Below are positions 8,481 to 18,205 of a DNA stretch of 64,000 bases, in pieces (position 1 is the first letter of the stretch; each line of letters begins with the position of its first letter). Both the position numbers and the translations under genes were made by a program. Where the stretch lies: contig CAVYNA010000005.1 of the NCBI GenBank assembly GCA_963769765.1, forward strand, positions 124,001 through 188,000. Direction: 5' to 3'. Under the pieces are notes generated by a model. It did not search any database, was not told the origin of the DNA, and was given only the letters and a program-made list of their open reading frames with translations. Source of the DNA: Bog-756 sp963769765 (lineage in GTDB: Bacteria; Actinomycetota; Acidimicrobiia; Acidimicrobiales; RAAP-2).

Positions 8481-9436
8481 GCGACCCCCAGGGCTGCGGT
8501 GGCGCCGGCCTCGGCGGACGTCCGGCGCACCAACACCCGTGCGGCCGTGTTGACCCCGACGCCGATGGCGAGCAGGACAAGGCCCGCGCCGAAGAGGGCG
8601 CTGAGCTCGGTGCCCGTCGCCTCGCCGAAGTTGTTCACGATCAGTGCGGGAATGGTCGACGCGGTCGACTTGAGCGAGTGCGCGAGATAGGGCGAATTGC
8701 CGATCACCAGTGCCACTGCGACGGTCTCCCCGAGGGCCCTGCCCGTGGCCAGGGTGAAACCACCGAGGAGCCCCGAGCGCGCACCGGGGAGGACGACCTT
8801 GCGGAGCACCTGCCACCGGGTCGCACCGAGCGCCATCGCCCCTTCGATCTGGTCGCCTGGGACGACCGCGAGCACGTCCCTCGAAATGGCCACCATGGTC
8901 GGCAGGACCATGATGAAGAGGATGATGCCGGCGAGCAGGAGCCCCACCCCGAGGTTCGGTCCGGTGAAGAGGCCCGTCCAGCCGAGCACGGAGGTGAGGA
9001 ACGGCTCGAGGTACTCGCGCACGAGCGGTGCCAGCACGACGAGGCCCCAGAGCCCGTAGACGACGCTCGGCACCGCGGCGAGCAGTTCGACCGCGGTCGA
9101 AAGCACCGGTCGTATCCGCTCGGGAACCAAGAACGCGAGGGCGAGGGCGGTCCCGAGCCCGATGGGGACGGCCATCACGAGCGCGATCGCGGTGGTCTCG
9201 ATGGTGCCGACGATGAAGGGGAGGAGCCCGTAGCGACCGTGGCTCGGGTCCCAGGTCCGTTGGATCAACCACGAGAAGCCGAGCGTGGAGAAGGCGGGCC
9301 GGGCCTGGACGACGAGCGAGACGACGAACCAGACGACGAGTGCGGCGAAGACCAGCGCGGCGACCGCGAGCATGGCGCGGTAGGGGTGGTCGGGGAGGCC
9401 GCTGCGGCGCCGGTGCCCGGTCTGCAGATCGCTCAC
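8477..9436 (-). CDS. pstC: Phosphate ABC transporter permease PstC
   Basis: 319 residues with a GTG start. The first transmembrane helix follows the N-terminal basic region (YRAMLAVAALVFAALVVWFVV). The family features PSVVYGLWGLVVLAPLV, the EAA-like loop EGAMALGATRWQVLRKVVLPGA and GRALGETVAVALVIGN are present. It pairs with PstA to form the phosphate channel in the cytoplasmic membrane. It is separated from pstS by 42 bases and coupled to pstA by a GTGA overlap. Confidence 0.95.
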   Translation of the reverse strand: MSDLQTGHRRRSGLPDHPYRAMLAVAALVFAALVVWFVVSLVVQARPAFSTLGFSWLIQRTWDPSHGRYGLLPFIVGTIETTAIALVMAVPIGLGTALALAFLVPERIRPVLSTAVELLAAVPSVVYGLWGLVVLAPLVREYLEPFLTSVLGWTGLFTGPNLGVGLLLAGIILFIMVLPTMVAISRDVLAVVPGDQIEGAMALGATRWQVLRKVVLPGARSGLLGGFTLATGRALGETVAVALVIGNSPYLAHSLKSTASTIPALIVNNFGEATGTELSALFGAGLVLLAIGVGVNTAARVLVRRTSAEAGATAALGVA

Positions 9437-9478
9437 ACGTCCTCCGTCAGGCGCCCGGCGCGCCGGACTGGCGCCGGG

Positions 9479-10663
9479 TCACTTGGTGAGCAGCGCCTGC
9501 CCCGAGGGAGCGGTGACCGTCAGCAGCTGGGTGCGCACCTGGTTCTGGACCGCAGGCGGAAGGGCGACATACCCGAGGCTGGCGGCCTGACCCTGCCCAC
9601 CGCCGCTGTGGGTGGTCCAGTCGAGGACCTTCACCGTCCCTGCTCCGGCCGTCGCGCTGGACTGCTTCTCGAGCAGGATGGCCCAGCTGTAACCGGAAAT
9701 CGGGTAGCTCGTCGCGCCCGGTGCATCGACGATCGAGAAGTCGGTCGCACTCACGCTGGTCTTCTGGTCCGCGTCGGCCGCGACGGTGGTGAGCGACGGC
9801 ACCACGAAGGCGCCGGCGGCGTTCTTCACCGCCGCGAAGGTGAAGTGGTTCTGGAGGGCGTAGGCCAGCTCGACGTACCCGATGGAGTACGGCGTCGACT
9901 GGATGCTCGCTGCGACCCCTGAGTTGTGCAACGACTGCACCGCCGCCGGCGGCCAGGCGATGGTCTTGGAGGTCCCGAGCGTCCATCCGGTGCCTCCGGC
10001 CTTGGCCAGGAAGTCGGTGTAGATGTAGGTCGTCCCCGAACTGTCGGAGCGGACCACCGGGACGATCGCGTTGGAGGGGAGCGTGAGCCCCGGATTGAGG
10101 GCGGTGATCTGGGAGGCGTTCCAGTTCCTGACGGTCCCGTCGAAGATGCCCGCCAGCGTCGGACCGTCGAGCTTGACCCGGCCGACCACGCCGGGCAGGT
10201 TGTAGGAGACGGTGACCCCGCCGAGGATGTCGGGGACCTGGATGACCGGGCCGGCGGATGCGGGCATCTTGGCCAGGTCCGAGGCGGACATCGGGACGTC
10301 GGATGCGGCGAAGTTGACCAGGCCGCCCTGGAAGGCGGTGATCCCCGCTCCACTGCCGACGCCCTGGTAGTTGACCGTCAGTCCCTGGTTCTGCGCGGAG
10401 TAGGCGTAGAAGGCCTTGTTGAAGAAGGGCTGGACGAAGGTCGAACCCGATGCGCTGAGCGTGCCGGCCGGCGCCTGCAGGTCGGCGGCGAGGTAGGCCG
10501 AGTTCGAAGAGCTCAGCATGCCACCCGGGGGTGCGGTGGTCGTCGCCGGGGTGGACGACGAGCTGCACGCGGCGAGCAGGACGCCCAACGCGGCCAGCCC
10601 GGCCACCAGCGGTGAGGCGGCCCGCCGCCCGTGGACCGTGCGGGGATGCGGGATGCTCGTCAC
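9479..10663 (-). CDS. pstS: Phosphate-binding lipoprotein PstS
   Basis: 394 residues from the GTG at 10663, preceded by the ribosome site AGGAGGT. The N-terminus is a lipoprotein signal with lipobox LLAAC, Cys33 being the acylated residue. The mature protein begins with a Ser/Thr linker and then the PstS fold: SGSTFVQPFFNKAF, the phosphate-loop segment QGVGSGAGITAFQ, and SDSSGTTYIYTDFL. It captures phosphate outside the membrane for PstCAB. It is the first gene of the operon, and its promoter region carries Pho-box-like repeats at 10748-10780. Confidence 0.94.
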   Translation of the reverse strand: MTSIPHPRTVHGRRAASPLVAGLAALGVLLAACSSSSTPATTTAPPGGMLSSSNSAYLAADLQAPAGTLSASGSTFVQPFFNKAFYAYSAQNQGLTVNYQGVGSGAGITAFQGGLVNFAASDVPMSASDLAKMPASAGPVIQVPDILGGVTVSYNLPGVVGRVKLDGPTLAGIFDGTVRNWNASQITALNPGLTLPSNAIVPVVRSDSSGTTYIYTDFLAKAGGTGWTLGTSKTIAWPPAAVQSLHNSGVAASIQSTPYSIGYVELAYALQNHFTFAAVKNAAGAFVVPSLTTVAADADQKTSVSATDFSIVDAPGATSYPISGYSWAILLEKQSSATAGAGTVKVLDWTTHSGGGQGQAASLGYVALPPAVQNQVRTQLLTVTAPSGQALLTK

Positions 10664-10747
10664 GTCCGTGCTGACCTCCTGATCGGGTAGTGCTCGTGGT
10701 GGACCCCACACGCGACGCGCGAAGGCCCTGGTCACGACCGTACCCAC

Positions 10748-10780
10748 CCCAGGTGAACGCCCGGCGACACTGCGGTGAAC
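10748..10780 (-). promoter_or_regulatory. Pho-box-like direct repeats before pstS
   Basis: Read on the minus strand, three 11-base units run from 10780 to 10748: GTTCACCGCAG, TGTCGCCGGGC and GTTCACCTGGG. The two perfect GTTCACC cores are 22 bases apart. The layout matches PhoP operators of other actinobacteria and lies about 85 bases upstream of the pstS start. It probably binds the regulator encoded at 5891-6730. Confidence 0.68.
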
Positions 10781-10924
10781 GCACCGGAAACATCGGATGC
10801 TCCTCCGATGAACGGGCCGGATGCGTGGGGAATACGTGTTCGATTTCGTCGTTGACCATCCTGACGCTCGGCACGGCGGGGACGCTCCCCGACCGGGAGT
10901 ACCCCCGGGCCGTCCGGAGGAACG

Positions 10925-13279
10925 ATGGACGTCACCAACGAGAATCTGCCCCTGTTGCCGCTGACCTCGGGGGTCGTGCTGCCCGGCATGGTCTTCACCA
11001 TGGCGCTCGAGTCCGAGGAGGCACGCGCCGCCGCCGGCGCTGCGGAGGCCGCCGACGGCCGGATGGTCCTCGTGCCCCACATCGAGGGCCGCTACGCCAC
11101 CATCGGGGTGGTCGCCGAGGTGCTCGAACGTGGCGAGCTGCCCGGCGGACTTCCTGCGGTCGCCGTGCGGGGGATCCGGCGGGCCCGCCTCGGCACCGCC
11201 GTGCCCGGCACCGGAGCTGCCCTTTGGGTCGAAGTCGACGCCATCGTCGAGCCGCCCGCCCCCGAGGCCGCTGTCGAGCTGGGGCGGGAGTACCGGGCGG
11301 TGCTCGAGAACATCCTCCTCTCCCGCGGCGTGGGCCGGATCGCGGAACGACTCGCCGAGGTCACCGAGCCGTCGCTCGTCGCGGACATGGCCGGCTACTC
11401 TCCGGACCTCTCCCTCGCCCAGAAGGTCCAGGTCCTCGAGACCACAGACGTCACCGAGCGCCTGCGCCTGGTCATCGCCTGGGCCCGGGAGGTCCTCGCC
11501 GACCTGACCTTGCGCGAGCGGATCAAGACCGACGTCGAAGAGGGGATGGAGAAGACCCAGCGCGAGTTCTTGCTTCGCCGGCAGCTCGACGCCATCCGCA
11601 AGGAGCTCGGTGAGCTCGGCACGGAGGAGGACCCGGGCGGTGACATCCGTTCCCGCGCGGACGCGGCCGATCTGCCCGAGCAAGTGCGGGCGGCCGTCGA
11701 CCGCGAGATCGCCAAGCTCGAGCGGACCAGCGAGCAGAGCCCGGAGCACGGGTGGATCCGGACCTGGCTCGACACCGTCCTCGAGCTGCCATGGGGCCGA
11801 GAATCCCACGACCGGCTCGACATCGATGAGGCCGCCCGCATCCTCGACGACGACCACGACGGCCTCCCGGACGTGAAGGACCGCATCCTCGAGCACCTCG
11901 CGGTGCGCAAGCTGCAGGCCGAACGCGGCCTCGCGCCCGTCAACGGCCGGGGCAGCGGAGCCATCCTCGCCCTCGTCGGCCCTCCGGGTGTCGGCAAGAC
12001 CTCCCTCGGCGAGTCGGTCGCCCGCGCGCTCGGCCGCTCGTTCGTCCGGGTCGCGCTCGGAGGAGTCCGCGACGAGGCAGAAGTCCGCGGCCACCGTCGG
12101 ACCTACGTGGGGGCTCAGCCGGGCCGGCTCGTGCGCGCCCTCACGGAGGCCGGCACGTTCAACCCGGTGATCGTCCTCGACGAGGTCGACAAGCTCGGCG
12201 CGGACTGGCGCGGCGATCCCTCCTCGGCACTGCTCGAGGTGCTCGATCCGGCGCAGAATCACACGTTCCGCGATCACTACCTCGAGGTCGAGCTCGACCT
12301 CTCGAAGGTGCTCTTCCTCGCAACCGCCAACGTCGTCGAGACGATTCCGGCACCGCTGCTCGACCGCATGGAGGTGATCAGGCTCGACGGCTACACCGAG
12401 GACGAGAAGGTCGCCATCGCGCGCCATCACCTGCTCGGCCGGCAGCTCGCCCGCGCCGCGCTCTCCGAAGACGAGGTCGTCGTGACCGACGACGCCCTGC
12501 GGGCGATCGTCTCCGACTACACCCGCGAAGCCGGCGTGCGCTCGCTCGAACGCGAGATCGGGCGGCTCTTCCGCAAGGTGGCGGCGAGGATCGCGGGCGC
12601 GGGCGCGGAGCGGCCGGTCACCGTCGCCGGCCCAGACATCCGCGCCTGGCTCGGTCGACCACGGTTCTTCTTCGAAGCGGCCGACCGCACCGCGGTGCCG
12701 GGCGTCGCGACCGGACTCGCGGTGACCGGTGCGGGCGGTGACGTCCTCTACGTCGAGGCGACCGTCATGGACGGGACCGAAGGACTCACCTTGACCGGGC
12801 AGCTCGGCGACGTCATGAAGGAGTCCGCGGAGATCGCGCTGTCCTACGTCCGTAGCCATGCGGACGAGCTGGGGATCGACCCGGGTGTGTTCGGCGGGAA
12901 GCGCTTCCACCTGCACGTGCCCGCCGGCGCGATCCCGAAGGACGGACCGTCGGCCGGCGTGACGATGGCCACCGCGCTCGTGAGCCTGCTCACCGGGGTG
13001 CCGGTCGCGTCGACCGTGGGGATGACCGGCGAGATCACCCTCCAGGGCCGCGTGCTGCCGATCGGGGGCGTGCGCCAGAAGGTCCTGGCCGCCCACCGGG
13101 CGGGGCTCACCGACGTGGTGCTCCCGGTCCGCAACGGCCCGGACCTCGAAGACGTCCCCGAGGGCGTGCGCGAGGCGATCGCCGTCCACCTCGCGTCCGA
13201 CCTGCACGAGGTGCTGGCGGCCGCACTCGCGGTGCCTGCCGATACCGCGGCGGCGGAGATCGGCGGCATCGCCGCCTGA
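10925..13279 (+). CDS. lon: ATP-dependent Lon protease
   Basis: 784 residues. Order of domains: N-terminal substrate-binding domain (about 1-200), coiled linker, AAA+ module with Walker A GPPGVGKT at 352-359 and Walker B VIVLDEVDK, and a C-terminal peptidase domain with catalytic Ser676 in PKDGPSAG and Lys719 in GGVRQKVLAAHRAG. It degrades misfolded and regulatory proteins in the cytoplasm. The start ATG follows CGGAGGA. The gene is divergent from pstS and convergent with the hydrolase at 13300. The very long open frame on the opposite strand is a codon-bias shadow. Confidence 0.97.
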   Translation: MDVTNENLPLLPLTSGVVLPGMVFTMALESEEARAAAGAAEAADGRMVLVPHIEGRYATIGVVAEVLERGELPGGLPAVAVRGIRRARLGTAVPGTGAALWVEVDAIVEPPAPEAAVELGREYRAVLENILLSRGVGRIAERLAEVTEPSLVADMAGYSPDLSLAQKVQVLETTDVTERLRLVIAWAREVLADLTLRERIKTDVEEGMEKTQREFLLRRQLDAIRKELGELGTEEDPGGDIRSRADAADLPEQVRAAVDREIAKLERTSEQSPEHGWIRTWLDTVLELPWGRESHDRLDIDEAARILDDDHDGLPDVKDRILEHLAVRKLQAERGLAPVNGRGSGAILALVGPPGVGKTSLGESVARALGRSFVRVALGGVRDEAEVRGHRRTYVGAQPGRLVRALTEAGTFNPVIVLDEVDKLGADWRGDPSSALLEVLDPAQNHTFRDHYLEVELDLSKVLFLATANVVETIPAPLLDRMEVIRLDGYTEDEKVAIARHHLLGRQLARAALSEDEVVVTDDALRAIVSDYTREAGVRSLEREIGRLFRKVAARIAGAGAERPVTVAGPDIRAWLGRPRFFFEAADRTAVPGVATGLAVTGAGGDVLYVEATVMDGTEGLTLTGQLGDVMKESAEIALSYVRSHADELGIDPGVFGGKRFHLHVPAGAIPKDGPSAGVTMATALVSLLTGVPVASTVGMTGEITLQGRVLPIGGVRQKVLAAHRAGLTDVVLPVRNGPDLEDVPEGVREAIAVHLASDLHEVLAAALAVPADTAAAEIGGIAA

Positions 13280-13299
13280 CGCATCGCCGCAGGTCCTCG

Positions 13300-14226
13300 T
13301 CAGACCGCGTCGACGAATCCGGTGATGATCCTCGCCAGCTCGACCGGCTGGTCGCCCTGGATGCTGTGACCGGCATCGCCGACGACGACCACCTCGTCGG
13401 TCGGTCGGCGCCGACGGAACTCGGCCACGTCGGCGTCGTCCACCACCGGTGACCGGTCGCCGCGGGCAAGCAGCACCGGCACGCCGATGCGCTCGAGGTC
13501 GTCCCACTGCGAGCCGAAGTCGACCTGGTCGACGTGGAGGCCGGTCCCGCCCTGCGGGCGCCCGAGCTGGTGGCGCCAGGTCCAGCTGCCGTCGTCGCGC
13601 TGGACCGCGTTGTGCAGGACCCCCCGACGGAGCGAGGAGACCGACCGGGTCGGGTTGAACTGGATGGTCCGCTCGAGGATCTCGTCGAAGGTGGCGAAGC
13701 TCTCCGGACCGGCGAGGAACGCCGCGATGTCCGAGGCCTTCTCGTGGTTGACGCCGGGCGTGATGTCCACCAGCAGCAGCCGGCGGACGAGGTCCGGCCG
13801 ACTCGTGGCGAGCGCGATCGCGGTGGCGCCACCGAGCGACATCCCCACCACTGCGCGCGCCTCGGGTGCGACCGCGTCGACCATGACCGCCACGTCGTCG
13901 GCCATCGACACCGGTGCGAGTACCTGCGCATCGCCGGGCCAGTCCGAGTGGCCGTGACCGGGGAGGTCGATCGCCACGAGCGGCCGGCCGAGCGCGAGCG
14001 CGACGGTGTCCCAGGTGTGCGCGTTCTGTCCTCCCCCGTGGATGAGGACGAGCTCGGGAGGAGCGTCTCCCCAGATCAACCCCGAGATGCGCCGGCCGGG
14101 CGCGACCTCGAAGGACTCGCGCCGGACCAGCGGATCCCCCGTCCACGGCAGGCCCACCTCACCCGCGTTCTCCGCGAACATCGAGAACTCGTCGTAGGCC
14201 GCGTGCCGGCCAGGTCCAGTCGTCAT
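13300..14226 (-). CDS. Alpha/beta hydrolase
   Basis: 308 residues, ATG at 14226 preceded by GGGAGGCGAG. Features of the fold: the oxyanion region LIHGGGQNAHTWD, DLPGHGHSDWP, the nucleophile elbow GMSLGG with the catalytic Ser, and a late His in GDAGHSIQGDQP. The acid is probably Asp in LLARGDRSPVVDD. No signal peptide. It is convergent with lon and divergent from the CoA-transferase at 14392. The substrate cannot be told. Confidence 0.88.
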   Translation of the reverse strand: MTTGPGRHAAYDEFSMFAENAGEVGLPWTGDPLVRRESFEVAPGRRISGLIWGDAPPELVLIHGGGQNAHTWDTVALALGRPLVAIDLPGHGHSDWPGDAQVLAPVSMADDVAVMVDAVAPEARAVVGMSLGGATAIALATSRPDLVRRLLLVDITPGVNHEKASDIAAFLAGPESFATFDEILERTIQFNPTRSVSSLRRGVLHNAVQRDDGSWTWRHQLGRPQGGTGLHVDQVDFGSQWDDLERIGVPVLLARGDRSPVVDDADVAEFRRRRPTDEVVVVGDAGHSIQGDQPVELARIITGFVDAV

Positions 14227-14391
14227 CGCGCTCGCCTCCCTTTGGTCGGTCACACCGACCGGCTCGCGGCCGGCCCGGTCCGGACATCCCACCGGCAGGA
14301 TAGGGCGCGGTCCGCCCGGGTCGGTTCCGCACCGGACCGGGCCCGGCACCGCACCGGGCCCGGCGACGGAGCGGATGGAAGACTGCAGCGG

Positions 14392-15696
14392 ATGCCACCC
14401 GTCGTTTGCACACCCGACGAAGCCGCCGCCATGATCCGCACCCGCGACACCATCGGGTTCGGACTGGGCCCGGCCAATCCGCACGCCTTCTTGACCGCGC
14501 TCGGTCGGCGGGGCGACTGGGAGGACCTGGTCCTCGGCGGGGCGCTCCTCCTCGACGCGTACGCCGTGCTCGCGCACCCGAACGTCTCGTACCGCTGCGG
14601 CTTCTTCGGGCCCGCCGAGCGGATCATGCTCGCCCAGGGCGCCAACATCGACCTCGTCCCGGGCGGGTTCCGGCAATTCGCTCCGATCCTGGCCCGCTAC
14701 GCCCCGAGGGTGATGACCGCCCAGGCCGCCCCGCCCGACGCCTCGGGGACCGTCAACCTCTCCCTCCACCTCGGTGCGACCCGTGACGAGCTGGTCAAGG
14801 CGGGCAACGATCCGGACCGGCTCCTCCTCGTCGAAGTCAACCCCAACCTGCCGCGCACCGTGTCGCTCCCGCCGGAGTACACGAACACGCTCCCGCTCGA
14901 GCTCATCGACGTCCTCGTGGAGGCCGACGGGGCGCCGTACGCGCTGCCGCCGAGCGTGCCCGACGAGATCGACGAGGCGATCGCGGACCAGGCCCGCGCC
15001 TTCGTGGTCGACGGCGCCACCCTCCAGATCGGAATCGGGGCAGTGCCCAACATGGTCGCCTCCAAGCTCTCGTCCGGTGAGGGCGGCGGCTACGGCGTCC
15101 ACAGCGAGATGTTCACCGACGGACTCATGGAGCTCCACCTCGCGGGCAAGGTGACCAACCAGGCCAAGACCGTCTTCACCGGCGTCACCGTGACGACCTT
15201 CGCGCTCGGCTCGGCCCGGCTCTACTCGTGGCTCGACGGCAACACCGACATCGCGTTCGTGCCCGTTCAGGTCGTCAACGACCCGACGGTGATCGCGGAG
15301 AACCACGCGTTCGTCTCGATCAACGGCGCCTTGAGCGTCGACCTCTACGGACAGGTCGTCGCCGACAACATCGACGGCAAGCAGATCTCCGGTGTCGGTG
15401 GACACGAGGACTTCGTCGCGGGCGCCGAGATGCGCCTCGACGACCACTCACTCATCTGCGTTCGCTCGACCGCGCTCGCCGGCGGGGTGAGCCGCTCACG
15501 AATCGTGCCGCTCCTGCCGGAGGGATCGATCGTCTCGACCCCCCGTCACCACACCGGCGTCGTGATCACCGAGTTCGGTGCCGCGGACCTCTCCGGCCGC
15601 ACCGTCCGGGAGCGGGCGGTCGCGCTCGCCGAGATCGCGCACCCTGACTTCCGCGACGAGCTCCGGTCGGCCGCGGCCACTCTCGGCCGCAGCTGA
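14392..15696 (+). CDS. Acetyl-CoA hydrolase/CoA-transferase family protein
   Basis: 434 residues from the ATG at 14392. The N-terminal part resembles the acetyl-CoA hydrolase domain, and the C-terminal part contains the catalytic-type glutamate in GVHSEMFTDG and the CoA-binding glycine-rich stretch QISGVGGHEDFVAGA, as in 4-hydroxybutyrate and butyryl-CoA:acetate CoA-transferases. It would move CoA between short-chain acids in the cytoplasm. It is followed after five bases by an endonuclease/phosphatase-family gene in the same direction. Exact acyl specificity is open. Confidence 0.85.
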   Translation: MPPVVCTPDEAAAMIRTRDTIGFGLGPANPHAFLTALGRRGDWEDLVLGGALLLDAYAVLAHPNVSYRCGFFGPAERIMLAQGANIDLVPGGFRQFAPILARYAPRVMTAQAAPPDASGTVNLSLHLGATRDELVKAGNDPDRLLLVEVNPNLPRTVSLPPEYTNTLPLELIDVLVEADGAPYALPPSVPDEIDEAIADQARAFVVDGATLQIGIGAVPNMVASKLSSGEGGGYGVHSEMFTDGLMELHLAGKVTNQAKTVFTGVTVTTFALGSARLYSWLDGNTDIAFVPVQVVNDPTVIAENHAFVSINGALSVDLYGQVVADNIDGKQISGVGGHEDFVAGAEMRLDDHSLICVRSTALAGGVSRSRIVPLLPEGSIVSTPRHHTGVVITEFGAADLSGRTVRERAVALAEIAHPDFRDELRSAAATLGRS

Positions 15697-15701
15697 CCAC
15701 C

Positions 15702-16514
15702 GTGGCCGACCCGGCGTCGCGGGCGACCGTGACCATCGCCACCTTCAACGTCCATCTCGGCGTCGACGGCTGGGCACGGCCCTACGACGTCGCCGGGGCG
15801 TGCCGCGACCTCGACGCCGATCTCCTCGTCCTCCAGGAGTCGTGGGCGCCCGACGGTGGAGGTCCGAGCACGGCGGCCACGGTCGCTGACACGCTCGGCT
15901 ACCACCTGGTCCGCGAGGTCGGGCTCGCCCGCGGCCGGCTCTACGAACCGGTCGCCACCGAATCCTCCCGGTGGGCCCCTCGGTTCGCCCTGCTTCGCAC
16001 GACCGCCCATCAACTCGAACGCCAGCGTGCGCGCAGCCGGCGTACGGGGCGCGGCTTCGTGCGCGGGCAGTGGGGGCTCGCGGTCCTCGCCCGCGTGCCG
16101 GTCGGCGAGGTGAGTGTCGTCGACTTGGGCCAGCTCCGCCGGGATCCCGCCAAGCGGGTTGCCATCCGCTGTACGTCCGACCTCGGCGGGCGCGAGCTCG
16201 CCGTCTTCGGGACGCACATGTCGCACCTCACCCACTGGTCGCCCGCCCAGTACCGGCGGCTCCGCTCCGCACTTCCACCGCCCGACGTGCCGGCGGTGCT
16301 CGCCGGTGACATGAACCTCTGGGGACCGCCGGTCACCTCCTTCTTCCCGGCGTGGCGGCGAGCGGTGACCGGGCGGACCTGGCCGGCCGGTCGGCCGCAC
16401 AGCCAGCTCGACCACGTGCTCGTCTCCTCACCGCTTGCGGTGCTCGACGCGCGGATCGCCCCCGATGCGGGCTCCGACCACCGGCCGGTCGTCGTCACCC
16501 TCGCCCTGGCCTGA
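15702..16514 (+). CDS. Endonuclease/exonuclease/phosphatase family protein
   Basis: 270 residues from a GTG. The EEP fold is recognised by TIATFNVHLGV, LLVLQESWAP (metal-binding Glu), FGTHMSHL, the catalytic pair in LAGDMNLWG, and GSDHRPVVV near the C-terminus. Members hydrolyse phosphodiesters in DNA, nucleotides or lipids. There is no signal peptide, so a cytoplasmic enzyme is likely. It sits in a plus-strand run of metabolic genes; its substrate is unknown. Confidence 0.85.
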   Translation: MADPASRATVTIATFNVHLGVDGWARPYDVAGACRDLDADLLVLQESWAPDGGGPSTAATVADTLGYHLVREVGLARGRLYEPVATESSRWAPRFALLRTTAHQLERQRARSRRTGRGFVRGQWGLAVLARVPVGEVSVVDLGQLRRDPAKRVAIRCTSDLGGRELAVFGTHMSHLTHWSPAQYRRLRSALPPPDVPAVLAGDMNLWGPPVTSFFPAWRRAVTGRTWPAGRPHSQLDHVLVSSPLAVLDARIAPDAGSDHRPVVVTLALA

Positions 16515-16542
16515 GGTCGGTGCCACCGGTAGCGTTCCCCGG

Positions 16543-17331
16543 GTGCCAGACGCCCTTTCCGGATTCGACCGGTCGGAGTTCACCGTCTTCGGTACGACCC
16601 GGACCGTCTACCGCACCGGCGAAGGGCCGGCGGTGATCGTGATCAGCGAGATGCCCGGCATCACCCCCGGCGTCGCCTCGTTCGCGACCGCCGTAGCGGC
16701 CCGCGGACTCACCGCGGTCATGCCTCATGTCTTCGGCGATGACGGCCGCGCGCCGACCGTCGGCTACACCATCGGCTCGCTCGCCAGGGCCTGCGTCTCC
16801 CGCGAGTTCACCGTGCTCGCGCTGGGCCGGACCAGTCCGATCACCTCGTGGCTCCGCGCGCTCGCCCATCACGAGCACGAGCGGTGCGGTGGGCCGGGGG
16901 TCGGCGTGGTCGGGATGTGCTTCACCGGTGGGTTCGCCCTCGCCATGATGGTCGACGACGTCGTGGTGGCACCGGTGCTCAGCCAGCCCTCGCTGCCCTT
17001 CCCGATCGGTGCGGCGCGCCGGCGCGCGCTCGGCATCTCCGACGCCGATGTCGAACGCGTCGTCGAGCGGGCCGCCGCCGGGACGTGCGTGCTCGGGCTC
17101 CGCTTCTCCGGCGACTCGGGGAGCCCGCCCGAGCGTTTCGCGCACCTCCGCGAGCTGCTCGGGGATCGGTTCATCGGCGTCGAGCTCGACTCGTCCCGGG
17201 GCAACCCGTTCGGCCACCGCCGGATGGCCCACTCGGTGCTCACCGAGGACCTCGACGACCGGCCCGGGACCCCGACCCGGGCCGCACTCGACCAGGTGCT
17301 CGACTTCTTCGTCGAGCGGCTCGTGGCGTGA
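16543..17331 (+). CDS. Dienelactone hydrolase family protein
   Basis: 262 residues from the GTG at 16543. The fold is a dienelactone hydrolase-like alpha/beta hydrolase: EMPGITPGVASFA near the start, and the nucleophile elbow GMCFTGGFAL, where the nucleophile is Cys as in true dienelactone hydrolases. The late His is probably in NPFGHRRMAHSV. It overlaps the next hydrolase by four bases (GTGA), so the two are co-translated. Substrate unknown. Confidence 0.85.
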   Translation: MPDALSGFDRSEFTVFGTTRTVYRTGEGPAVIVISEMPGITPGVASFATAVAARGLTAVMPHVFGDDGRAPTVGYTIGSLARACVSREFTVLALGRTSPITSWLRALAHHEHERCGGPGVGVVGMCFTGGFALAMMVDDVVVAPVLSQPSLPFPIGAARRRALGISDADVERVVERAAAGTCVLGLRFSGDSGSPPERFAHLRELLGDRFIGVELDSSRGNPFGHRRMAHSVLTEDLDDRPGTPTRAALDQVLDFFVERLVA

Positions 17332-18203
17332 ACGGATACGCAGCCGACTGGGCGGCATTGGGACAGGTCACCGAGCTCTGCGGGCGGCGCATCTTCACCG
17401 TCGAGATCCCGCCCCACGGCGTCGAGCACCGGCCCCCGCTCCTCGTGATCCACGGCTTTCCGACCTCGTCGTTCGACTTCCACCTCGTGGCCGACGCGCT
17501 CGCCGCGGACCGCCGGGTCCTCCTCTTCGACATGCTCGGCTATGGGCTCTCCGACAAGCCCGACGTGCACTACGAGATCGCGACCCAGGCCGACATCGCG
17601 ACGGCATTCGTCGGCTCGCTCGGCATCGGCCGGCTGGCACTGCTCACCCACGACCTCGGGGACACCGTCGGGGGCGAGCTCCTCGCCCGTCAGCTCGAGG
17701 GCGACTGGGAGGTCGAGATCACCGAGCGCACGCTCACCAACGGCAGCATCTACATCGAGATGGCCCACCTGAGCGCGGGCCAACACCTCCTCCTCTCGCT
17801 ACCCGACGAGCGGCTCGGCGACGCGTCGCCCCTCGACGCGGCGAGCGTCACCGCCGGCGTCGCCGGCACGTTCAGCCCGTCGTCGGTCGTCGACCACGAC
17901 GAGCTCGACGCCGTCTGGGAGATGATCCACCACCACGACGGCGAGCGACTCCTCCCCAGGACGATCCGCTACATCGAGGAGCGACGGCGCAGCGAGCGCC
18001 GCTTCACCGGGGCGATCGAACGCCACCCTTCACCGTTGACCGTGGTCTGGGGGACCGACGACCCCATCGCGGTGGTGGCGATGACCGAGCGTCTCCGGTC
18101 GGCCCGCGCCGACCTCACCCTCCGGTTGCTCGACGGGGTCGGCCACTACCCCATGCTCGAGGCTCCGGACGCCTTCGTCCGCGCGGTGACCGCCGGGACC
18201 TGA
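17328..18203 (+). CDS. Alpha/beta hydrolase (epoxide hydrolase or haloalkane dehalogenase-like)
   Basis: 291 residues, GTG start overlapping the preceding stop. Motifs: VIHGFPTSSFDFH (oxyanion loop), FDMLGYGLSDKP, and LTHDLGDTVGGEL, where the nucleophile position is Asp as in epoxide hydrolases and dehalogenases rather than Ser. A second acidic residue lies in WGTDDPIAVV and the catalytic His in GVGHYPMLEAP. Coupled to the dienelactone hydrolase-like gene, which hints at a shared small-molecule pathway. It converges with the methyltransferase at 18206. Confidence 0.85.
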   Translation: MNGYAADWAALGQVTELCGRRIFTVEIPPHGVEHRPPLLVIHGFPTSSFDFHLVADALAADRRVLLFDMLGYGLSDKPDVHYEIATQADIATAFVGSLGIGRLALLTHDLGDTVGGELLARQLEGDWEVEITERTLTNGSIYIEMAHLSAGQHLLLSLPDERLGDASPLDAASVTAGVAGTFSPSSVVDHDELDAVWEMIHHHDGERLLPRTIRYIEERRRSERRFTGAIERHPSPLTVVWGTDDPIAVVAMTERLRSARADLTLRLLDGVGHYPMLEAPDAFVRAVTAGT

Positions 18204-18205
18204 GG

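Noticed and set aside
9479..14146. Open frame of about 1,550 codons on the minus strand across lon and pstS
   Set aside because: Only its last part is pstS. The rest is antisense to lon, Arg/Gly/Asp-rich and without any family resemblance; it is open because of GC codon bias.
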